Assembly: GCF_000004195.4 (NCBI RefSeq)
Contig: NC_030679.2
Coordinates: 26,711,712 to 26,775,711, forward strand
Length of the DNA: 64,000 nucleotides
Source: Xenopus tropicalis
Taxonomy: Eukaryota; Chordata; Amphibia; Anura; Pipidae
Direction: 5' to 3'
In this document: one piece after another, positions 1 through 11,600 of the stretch
Position numbering within the stretch: position 1 is the first letter of the stretch
How the letters are laid out: every line of letters begins with the position of its first letter
The notes under the pieces: generated by a model
Seen by the model: the letters and a program-made list of their open reading frames with translations, nothing else
What the model was told of the DNA's origin: nothing
The model's database searches: none
Translations under genes and position numbers: made by a program

Positions 1-128
1 CACACAAATTCCTAAGAAGATTGGGTCTGAGAATAAAGCTAATGTAACCTCTTTTCACTGGGGCATTTCTCTGGCTAACTGCTTGTATGTAGTAACTTTG
101 TTTTGTTATGTAATGCCTTTTCCTCCAG

Positions 129-3100
129 TTCTTGAAAACATAAAACCACTCACTAAACCAACATTCCAGAAAGCCAAAAATGCTCCTTGGGACAGACCAC
201 ACTTAAGATACCACCATCATAAGAATAAAACCATTACCAAAAAAAGGAACAGGATAGGTAGCGGCTGAAATCTGTAATGGAGTATAAAGAAATCCAACCT
301 ACCCTATTCTCAGACTTTCTAAAAATAACATTTTGAAATGCTGGAGGATTATATTTATGTATAAAGATAAAGTGCAAAAGCTCAGAATTGAGAGAGTTCA
401 TATTGCACTACTATAGGAAACCGACTGGAATAGCAAAGTATTTTTGTTTGCAAAAAGTAATAGATGGCTCTTAAGCGATGCTGGTATGGCATCTGTTATC
501 CAGAATGCTCGGGACCTGGGGTCTTCAGGATAAGGGATCCATAGTTTGGATCTCCATGCTTTAAGTTTACTAAAAAATAATTTAAACATTAAATAAACCC
601 AATAGAATTGTTTTGCCTCCAATAAGGATTAATTATATCTTAGCTGGGATCAAGTACAAGGTAATTTTATTATTACAGAGAAAAAGGAAATTATTTTTAA
701 AAATTCTATGGAGATGGTCTTTCCCTTAATTTGGAACTTTCTGGATACTAGGTTTCCAGATAATGGATCCTATACCTGTACTAATTTAGAGCTGTACTGC
801 TGGACTCCTGGGGGCTTACAATTCTAGGCAGGAGACAGGAACGTTGTCTACTTATTTTTTATTACCTTTAGATCCAGACTATGATAAATCTTACACATAT
901 ATATTTGCAGAGAATATAAATGTTACATTTAGTCAGCAATCTATGCGCAAAGCTATTACTGTATTGAACTATCAAAAAATGTTAATACAAGTAGATTTCC
1001 AATCAAGGGGCACAAGGCAAGTATGTCCCTTTTACTATCCCTTTATTCTAGCACTAAATTACTTCTCAAAAGAATTTCAGAGTTATGGTAGGCCCATCCA
1101 ACAAAACTAATAGCGTTTGTGGATAATGTTCTCCTTTTTTATAAATCCGACAATTATTGTAAACAACATCAAATGTAGTCCCGTAGCAGGATTCAAAATG
1201 AATTTAAATACATCAGAAGCCCTACAACTAAAAGACATTGAATGAATGTGAAACAAAACTTACATTTCAAAAATACTAAGCAAAATATCACAAGCATACA
1301 TACAAAATACCCAGACATTAAACATTATGTTGCTTTCACTTAAACTGGAAGCATATGGAACAGAACTAATGTAACATTGATTGTAACCTGTTTAACTAGA
1401 ATATATATGTCAGTAAATATTGCCCTTTTACAGCCTTTCCCTTGATTTACTATTTAGTGATGGGCTGTGTGCTCCCTCAGAGCTCCTCTTTGCTCCTTGC
1501 TTTTCCTTTAGAAGTGATCCCAGGGGCCCAGGCATGTGCAGTTGAGCGAAAAAGCCGGCTTTTTTGTTAACATTTGGCCTCTCACTTTACTGCGCATGCG
1601 CAAAGATGGGGGGAGCAGGAGGAACGCTTGCCTACATACACTCTGGAAGAAGTGGATCACTTGCCTGCATTTACCCAGGGCCAGTTCAGTATTCCTCTGA
1701 CAGGGGGTTTCGGGTAATCGATTACAATCACTGGGGGGTGCCTAATATTTTGGCACCCCCAGTGATTGTAACTTTCCTTCTCCTTTAAAACGGGACATGC
1801 TTTCTTCTATTGTCAACTGATGCTCTTGTGTTTGCTGGTAAATACAGAGGGGGGAAGAATTGCCCTCTTCTTCTATAAAGTTAACAAAGTTTACTGTAAA
1901 TACTGTAACAGTACTGTAAATGGCTGCACATTTTTCAATCCCAGATACATTTACATATACATTTGCTAACACTGAATCTCATTAGAAGCCTCAATTAGCT
2001 GTTTTCTTAAGATCTTCCTGTAAGACTAATACTTAATGCATGGATCATGTGTCGTTGGTCCTCCCCCAAGTCATTACTGAGCAAATTAGATAAAAGTTGA
2101 CCAAATACAGAACCCCACTAAGATCCCCATTTTAATGTAGAGAAAGTGCCACTGATAATTTCACTCTTTGTACAATTTTTAGCCAAGTTTCTAAAACTGC
2201 ATTACCATAATCAATGGACCATAGTTTTGAAGACAAGAGTCTTTTTGGCAGTGTTTCATCATAACATGGAACATAAGTTTTTGTTGCAAATGTAGTTTCT
2301 ATTCTACACCTGGAAACATTTGTTTTCCTCTTCCCTTATTATCCCCATAAAAAAATAAAATAAAGAATTCAAAATATAAAATTAAAAATGTCCTTGGTGT
2401 AGTAATGATCTGCTCAAAATACCTCACTATTATGACTAGTCCCAAAATTTGCCACCATTTTGGTTTGCAGGAACAGGAAGTGAGTCTTTTCCTCTTCACT
2501 TATATGAAGGGGTCTGTAGTATTTTCCTATAACTAATTTGCCTGCCCCCTTGAATTCTATGAAATATGTGTGAGACTTCTCACTCATATTCACCAGCTGA
2601 GCAGACATGAAGGCATCCGTTTAGATTAGGAGCTGAGGTTCTTTTTTATGGAGTAAATGGATCAGTACCTGAAAAAATACATTAGGCTACCTACTACACA
2701 TACCATTAAAAAAGGCCTTTCTTGGACAATTAAGAAAATCCCTTCATTTCTATTACACAATTTTGAGTTGAGATAAAGATGGGTAACATATACCAAAAAT
2801 GATCATTTAGTAATATTGGGGAAATGGCGCAAGTACAGTAACTAAAAAGAAATGATCGATCCGTGTTCTTCAACCTACCGCAGTTGCAATACTGAGAGCA
2901 TATCTCCAGTTGGCATGGGTGACTGCACTGATGAAAATGCCCTCAATGTTAATATATCTAAAAGACTGTCTTTGTAACATAAATGACAAAAGATGCGTGC
3001 AAGGGGATGCTTTAATTCCACCAATGGGCTTCCCCTTCTGCAAACTGTGCTCTATACAGAGACACAATCCTCCCCCATCCCTTTAAACAAAGAGCCTTAA

Positions 3101-6100
3101 CATTTTTGCTCTGTCTAGGTTTATTAAAGGAACATATACACTCTACATACCAGAGATCATAATACTGCTGAACATTCCCAATACACACAATAAACGACAC
3201 TGAAAAACCTTGCGAAATAATTAATACTTGGGTCCCTTTGATGCAATGAAGTGAAATTGTTGATAGCACAAACCCTGCATTTCAAAGCCTTGAAGCCACT
3301 GTTATTGTATTCTAACCATTCTGATCTGCTTAGAAAGTGTCAAAATATAATAAGACCAGGTGTCCTGTGTTGCTTTGAAGACATGAAATAATAATGCATG
3401 CTGAAAAGATCAGACTTAATCATGCAGAATATAAAAGCCTCATTAAGGAGAAAGATCATTTAGTTTACATGGTTATCACAAGTTTAATTACAGGGCATTG
3501 TTTTAGCTCTGTTGTACAGATAGGCAGATGACTACTAGGCACACTCCCTATTGGTACTGAGGAAAAAGAACAAAATCAGAATTGTGCAGAAAATACACTG
3601 TAATTTGATATCAGATAAGGATTTAAATAATAGGAATGGAAAAAGAAAGGCACTAATATTCATAAATTTCAATTATGGTTTTAAAAACACAATTTTTCAA
3701 AATTTATGAGGTGGGAAAAAAATGCAAAAACCTTAAATATAAAACGTCAGTATCAAAAAGCTTGCAATGGCATGTCAATGGGAGCTGTCCTAGGCAAAAT
3801 TCAAATTATTTAGTCAATTCACGTTTTCTTTTATTTGGATTTTTTAATAAATAAGGTAACATTTTTGTTTTTAAAAACACTGATGTTATTTGAAGTAGAA
3901 AAAAATACAAAAATGACACAATTACGAATTATGCACATTTTAAAACACATTTTCTCATCAAGGAAACTCCATAGGGTTAATTTATAACCTCCAAGAGAGA
4001 AAAAAAGGGTGCAATGCACACCACCTTCCTTTGTTGCAGAATTGCTGCAGGATTTGGCATTTCAGAGCCCAGAGATACCCTATGAGTACACCGTTGCCTG
4101 CGTTGCATTTATGAATTATGGGTAGGGGGAAACAAATAGGGGCACATTCATAAAAGTACGATTGAATCCGAATACAAAAAACTTATTTTTTCTAGATTTT
4201 CGTACTGTGTGTATTTTTTGCGACTTTTTCGTTAATTTGCGCAACTTACCTTGCGACAAAATCGCATTTGTCGCGCCGAGTACAAAAGTTTCGGATTCAT
4301 TCAGGCTTCGGTATTGTGACTTTCCTTGGGCCAGGTTGGAGCTGCAGAGTGCCATTGAGCCCTATGGGTGACTTTCCTTGGGCCAGGTTGGAGCTGCAGA
4401 GTGCCATTGAGCCCTATGAGAGACTTTCCTTGGGCCGGGTTGGAGCTGCAGAGTGCCATTGAGCCCTATGGGAGACTTTCCTTGTGCCGGGTTGGAGCTG
4501 CAGAGTGCCATTGAGCCCTATGGGAGATTTTCCTTGTGCCGGGTTGGAGCTGCAGAGTGCCATTGAGCCCTATAGGAATCTTTCCTTGGGCCGGGTTGGA
4601 GCTGCAGAGTGCCATTGAGCCCTATAGGAGACTTTCCTTGGGCCAGGTTGGAGCTGCAGAGTGCCATTGAGCCCTATGGGAGACTTTCCTTGGGCCGGGT
4701 AGGAGCTGCAGAGTGCCATTGAGCCCTATGGGAGACTTTCCTTGGGCCGGGTAGGAGCTGCAGAGTACCATTGAGTCCTATGGGAGGCTTCCAAAATCAT
4801 GCACAGAAGGATCAAAGTCAGAAAGGTTTTCCCACTGTTTACGATCGTTCGGATACGAAAATTTTGTGACTTTCGGATCGCCAATACTATATTATCGTGA
4901 CTATTTATCATAAGCATTTTCGTGACATTTTCGATCATCAGAAATTATTGTATCTAATCCAAATTTTACCCATTTTGGGATTCGAACTCATACTTGATGA
5001 ATCTTCCCCATAGGGTTCCCACCTCTGCCGGCTTTCTTAGCTGGGCAGGGGGCAGGGGCGACGTAGCAGGGTGGCAGGGCCATGACATAGCAATTGCAAT
5101 TGGTCAATCGCTGTGACAATGTTACTGAGTCCTGCCTGGTTTTCGTATTTTGGGAAACCGGGCAGATGGTTTTGACCTGGGCTGTCCGGGTCAAAACCAG
5201 ACAGGTGGCAACCCTAGGCACATATGCATCCTTTTATGTCCCCCTAACTTGTGTGTTAATGAAAGTTAGGGAGCGGCTGAGGGCACAGGCTGAAAGGACG
5301 GAATGTCTTGAGCCCCCAACGCTGCAGTCTGCACCTTGCACCAGATTTTTATTTTTTTTATCAGGTGTGAGGCACAGGCTGCAGTCAGACCGGATGAAGA
5401 AGTAATTGCTGAATGAGCACTAATTGCAAGTTCTTTCCCGGTCTTTAGTAAATGCCCCCTAATATTTAGTTTCCCTAATACAAAAAGAGAAACCAATGTA
5501 ATAATAATCGACCGATGCAGGTTGCAGTATTATGTAATTCTGATTATCATTAATAATTTACACCAGTGCTGTCCAACTTCTGTGGTACGGAGAGCCAGAA
5601 TTTTTCCGACCTACGTGGTGGAGGGCCGATAATGGAAGCCAGTTTGACCACTCCTCTTTTTGAAACCGCACCAACTTGAAACCACACCCATGTTATCACA
5701 TGACCATACCCATATTAATGGTTGTAGTACAGCAAAAACCTGCCCTACTCTGCCTTCCCTACCCTGCTTGTGTGTGCCATACTCTGCCTTCCCTACCCTG
5801 CCTGTGTGTGCCATACTCTGCCTTCCCTACCCTGCATGTGTGTGCCATACTCTGCCTTCTCTACCCTGTCTGTGTGTGCCATACTCTGCCTTCCCTACCC
5901 TGCCTGTGTGTGCCATACTCTGCCTTCCCTACCCTGCCTGCGTGTGCCATACTTTGACTGTGTGTGCCATTCTTGGCTGGTTTGTGCCATACTTGGCATG
6001 TGTGTGCCATACTCTGCCTGCCCTACCCTGCCTGTGTGTGCCATATTCTGCCTGCCCTACCCTGCCTGTGTGTGCCATACTCTGCCTGCCCTACCCTGCC

Positions 6101-8488
6101 TGTGTGTGCCATACTCTGCCTGCCCTACCCTGCCTGTGTGTGCCATACTCTGCCTGCCCTACCCTGCCTGTGTGTGCCATAATCTGCCTGCCCTACCCTG
6201 CCTGTGTGTGCCATACTCTGCTTGCCCTACCCTGCCTGTGTGTGCCATACTCTGCTTGCCCTATGCTGTATGGCACACACAGGCAGCCTACAGTGACACA
6301 ATGCTGGCACTGCTCCTACAGTCTGCACAATAACTATTTATTTAAAAACTTTTTAATTGCAGTACCACCTCAGTATATGTTCTTTTTGTAGTGTGCAGGG
6401 ATTATTTGTGGGTTTCTACTGCTCCTACAGTCTGAGGTGTGAACAGATGAACAATGGGGGTGAGTACAGCCTGAGCCTGAGGTGTGACCAATGCAGGGGG
6501 TGAACAATGCAGGTGTGAACAACACAGGGGATTACATTTTAAACAATACAGAGGGATTACAGCCTGAGCCTGAGGTGTGACCAATGCAGGGGGTGAACAA
6601 TGCAGGTGTGAACAACACAGGGGATTACATTTTAAACAATACAGAGGGATTACAGCCTGAATCTGAGGTGAGAACCATGCGGGGGGCAGTTAATCTCAGT
6701 ACTGATACCATTTAAAGTTTACACAAGAGTAAGCCATCAAAGCAGCCAGACAGGCGGGGGGCCACACAGAGGGGGGTCGCGGGCCGCCAGTTGGACAGCA
6801 CTGATTTACACTACTCTTTTAAGGCAATTTGTTTATATTTGCTATTTAAACATCACACTTTTTTCATTAATAAAGGTGTAGCTTTGCATTCATACTAGTA
6901 TTCTTAAAGGGGACCTGTCACCCTATGAAATAATTGCAAATTGTTTTCTATTGTATTTGTCAAGCAAAATAAACTTCACCTACACTGTAGAAATTATTTG
7001 AATCTTATTTTCTTCAGCCTTGGAATTCACAATTGCAGCAAGCAGGCAGGCACCATTTTGTGGACACTGTTAGTAAGGAAAGCTTTGAATCCTGCCAAAA
7101 TCTTGTTTCTGTGCCAGTATGGAGGGACCTGATACCCATGACCATGCACTGGTTACAAAATTAGATTGTGAGAAGGGAGGGTGAATGGGAGGGGCACAGC
7201 AACATCTAAGAAGTTCTGAATTGAAAGTGAAAGTAACTGTCTTCCCCACTCCTATGCCTAAGGCATAGAGGCGGGGCAGGCAATATATGATTGACAGCTG
7301 GGATTTTTAAATGCTTTTATATTGGGCATGGATGTGTTAATAAAAAATGGCTTTGGGTTTCATATTTAATTTAAAAAGGGCTTTTATTATACAGCTTTTT
7401 ATGTCTGGGTGACAGGTCCACTTTAAAGGGGTTGTTAATCAATTTGCAATTGGTCTTCATTTTTTATTTGCAGTTTTTGAATTATTTAGCTTTTTGTTCA
7501 GCAGCTTTCCAGTTTGGAATTTCAGTGGCCATTTGGTTGCTAGGATCCAATTTAACCTAGCAACCAGGAAGTCGTTTGAAAGAGAGACTGGAATATGAAC
7601 AGAGGAGGGCCTAAATAGAGAGATAGGTATTAAAATATAACAATACAATTGTAGCCTCCCAGAACAATAGGTTTGGCTGCTGGGGTCATTTAAATACTGG
7701 AAAGAGTTTAGAAGAAGAAATAAATAAAAAACTATAAAAAAAATAAAAAGTGAACACCAATTGAAAAGTTGCTAGGAATATGCCATTCTATAACATACTA
7801 AAAGTTTAACCTGAAGGTGAACCACCCCTTTTTGCCTGCAAGCACAACAGTAAGTGCAAAAGTTTTGTAAAGTGCTTTATACTTCTGATCTGTGTTATTT
7901 ACCAGCAGCCCTAGATGCACAGTTTGCTATATATATATATATAAGCAAGGATCTTCAGGTCTCCTCCCACAATTGCAGATTTTTGGGTTTAAGACATTGC
8001 TAGGTCTAGAGAATGACAGATGGGAATTAATCGTATTTTAAGAAGGCTTTTCCTGCATAGGCAGTGGATCCCTTATCTGTAAAGCAGATACCCAGAAAGC
8101 TCTGAATTACAAAAAAGGTAATCTCTCAGCAAAAACTTTCCACATTTTAAACAGAACATTGTTTTTATATTTATTTCCCTAAAAGGTTTGTAACTAGTAC
8201 ATAGAAATACTGAATACAAAGATCTGTTTTCTCTGTGATAAAACAACAGTACTTTCTCAACTCAAGAGAACTCAACAAAGTGATAAGTAATCCTTATCGG
8301 AGTTTAGGTTTATGATTTTAGTAGCCTTAGAACTAACCTTTTTTTGCAGGCTTGGGGATAGGAAGCTAGATAGACAGGTAAGTAACTAACTAGACAGATA
8401 GATAAATAGATAGATAGATAGATGATAGATAGATAGATAGATAGATAGATGATAGATAGATAGATAGATAGATAGATGATAGATAGAT

Positions 8489-8566
<78 letters not shown>

Positions 8567-8577
8567 GATAGATAGAT

Positions 8578-8619
<42 letters not shown>

Positions 8620-11600
8620 ATAGATGATAGATAGACAGACAGACAGATAGACAGACTAATTATAGATAGAGAGACAGACAGACAGATTTAGAGAAATGAA
8701 ACTAGATAGACAGATAGCTAGCTAGAAAGATAGACAGAGACAGACTTGAGGATATGAAGCTAGATAGAGAGATAGATAGAAGAATAGACAGACATATAGA
8801 TAAACAGAAAGATAAATGATAGATAGATAGACAGATGATAGATAGATAGATAGACAGATAGACCGACAGGCAGACAGACAGATTATAGATAGACATATTT
8901 GGAGATATGAAGCTAGATAGACAGATAGGCCGACAGGCAGACAGACAGATTATAGATAGACATATTTGGAGATATGAAGCCGGATAGATAGATGATAGAT
9001 AGATAGACTTGGGGATATGAAGCTAGATAGAGAAATATATAGGTAGAAAGATAGACAGACAGACATATAGATAAACAGAAAAATAAATGATAGACAGATA
9101 GACCAAAACATATTAGGAGATATTATAAGGAGATTACTGTAAGTACTAAAAGTATCTGGTGAAGACTCCATTCCTTTTGGAATCCAAATGCAAATATATC
9201 TGAAAGCACCTGGCTGTTATCATGTTGCATACCGTGACTGTGACACATGGAAACAGAAAGCTGTTATTTGGGTTTAGGTGATAGCAGGTGATAACTGTTT
9301 CTGCAGCAGACACTATGGTTTGAAGTGAGAAGATTTCCTTTGTGCTCTATACTTCCTGTTATGCTGAAGCAGCCCCTACTGTACACATATTAAACACAGC
9401 AGACTGAGTATTCCCTATGAGGCACTCAAATTGACGCTGCCACCTGAAAAACTCATTTGTCATTTTGCAACACTACTTTTCCCCAGTAATTCTTCCTAAG
9501 AGCATTTATTGGAAATAAAAATTGAACTGTATCGGAAACTCCTGCAATCTGGCTGGCTTCCAAGCAGTCCTGCAAGCTGAGCAGCCTTCTCAGAGAACAA
9601 CCAGTACCCTCTCTGTGCTTGTGAAAGCAATTGCTTCCACTGAGTCTTATATTTTATATATGGGGCAGGATTATGGCTGTTAATAAACACATCTGTTATT
9701 CTAAAAAGTTCCATTTCACTCAGTGTAAGCCGTTCCTTTTCCTAAGAAGTGTAGGTAATTTCTGTTGTTGGAGAGGGACGCTCAACTTGCAGGAGCGCCC
9801 TTCCAAACAAGTGTCTTGCTGTTCTGGGCAACTGATGTTACCTAGTTTGTTCTGGGAAATGGCCAAATTGCTTGGGGGGCATATGGATGTTTTTCGTCAG
9901 GGTTCTGTTATTATTTCTCTATAGGGACCATATACCACTTGTAGGGCCGGGTGCAAAGTGCAGAAAAACAAGCACAATCTGCCATGTTTTTTTCCTGCCC
10001 TGAATTGCTGCAGAGAGCGCTGACTTTGCCTTATTACGGAGCACTGAAATGTTACTCTGAATTGTATAGATCTAAAATTTCATATACCAATACAAAACTA
10101 GACCATTAGCTATATAAATCTCATTCCCATCCCCCTTCCAGGCACAAGCTAAATATATACATTCTTATTTCCCACTATGAGTTTTCTGAAGCAATTCTCT
10201 AAGCCCTTGGGTAAGACTCCTAGGCCCGATCGGTTTATAAATGGGTGGAGTAGACTTTACCGTAGACATATAGATCCCAGATCTGCAGGCAAGGCTATCA
10301 AAATTTTCACTCCCTAATTCTTCCTCACAAAAAAATTTAATTGTCATTCCCAGTCCTGGGAAAGATCCAGATCTCTGCTCCTCATATTGGCCCATATCTC
10401 TCCTTTATATTAAAGCAACAATATTAGCTGTCAAAAAGAATGACTAAAGAGGTGTCTGCACTTGTAAACCTGATCCTCTGGGCTTTATGCCCTGTAAATC
10501 TCAAGTGCCTTAGACAGTCCCAAAACCTTAGATGCCACAGAGTAGCCTTATCTCTGGGAAGTTGTTATCAGAATGGGATTTGTCCCAGGCTATTGGAAAT
10601 GAATTTGCGCAGGACAGTACAGCACCAATGGCTTCAAGCAAAATGGCCTTCTGTTCCCAACAGCCCAGCAGGACTGCCTTGTCTTTTCTGCTTTTTCTGC
10701 TGGCAGTTGAGCATGTGGAATTAATTACTACGCAGTGCCAACAGATCAAATTTAATAATGCATAAAGAAAAAGGTTGTGGGCCCCAGAGACTCGTTAATA
10801 GCAGTTCTTAACTTCAGCACATCATTTGGGGTGCTTTTTAGGTCTTTAAATAAACTGAGCCTAAACTTTTTACTTGACAAGGACAAGACACAACTAATAA
10901 ATCTGGTACTCAGTCTCAAAATACCCAACACCTGTATTTATCTAGATATCTCAATCTATAAAGACTCAATTATTCAATTCCTTCATGAAAATCTCAATTT
11001 ATTCCATTACACCTTAATGGAGATGTTTAGGCATGTACTGCCCCTTCCATGGTAGCCACAGCTTGGAACCAACCATCAATATTTGCAGTCGATAAACCGT
11101 TGTGCCCAAAAAAAGAAGGGGCTTATGCCATTTTTTTAAGATTGCGAACCTTGGCCCCCTTTCATATATAAACGCTATCATTTTGTATAAAGGAAGAATA
11201 AAAAGGAAAACTGAAAAGCCACAATAGAAAATGCTTACACTAATTTAGTCACAAAATATTACGGGGTTGATTCTCTAAAGTGTGTTAAAACAAGCGCTAT
11301 TTATAGCATGCGTTAAAAATTTTATCGCTTCTTATTTTTTGCAACTTAACGCACGATTCACTAAAAGGACACGCATCAAAATTTAGACGCGATGCTGTTT
11401 GCGTTATTTAACTCGTGTGCGTTATTTCCTGTCACACGCAATATATTTCGCTGCTTGCTATATTAGCGCGCAATATTACGCATGTAACCATTAATTTCGG
11501 AAAACAACTGTTCTGAAAATTACCCTGACAACTGGCGGCTGCATCACTATAGGGCCAACACATACTTGAAAAAATCCCACTGCAAAGTCCTGTTGTGTTG

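Larger units (their letters stand above)
5564..6803. mobile_element. Non-autonomous hAT element with 8-bp target duplication
   Basis: The terminal inverted repeat is CAGTGCTGTCCAAC on the left and GTTGGACAGCACTG on the right. A perfect 8-bp target duplication ATTTACAC lies at 5556-5563 and 6804-6811. An 8-bp duplication with CAG..CTG ends is the hallmark of the hAT superfamily. No transposase is present. The interior is a minisatellite plus a short direct duplication. Confidence 0.93.

Noticed and set aside
4020..4110. Exon-like block after TTGTTGCAG in the gene A intron
   Set aside because: It has an acceptor but no good donor before in-frame stops.
5660..6391. Long Cys/Pro/Leu-rich reading frame of 243 residues
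   Set aside because: It is the translation of the 34-bp minisatellite. All three frames stay open for the same reason.
7931..7944. TA-dinucleotide run as a possible regulatory site
   Set aside because: Simple repeat with no gene nearby to regulate.
8365..9171. Ser/Ile/Tyr/Leu-repeat frames on the minus strand
   Set aside because: Translation of the GATA array.
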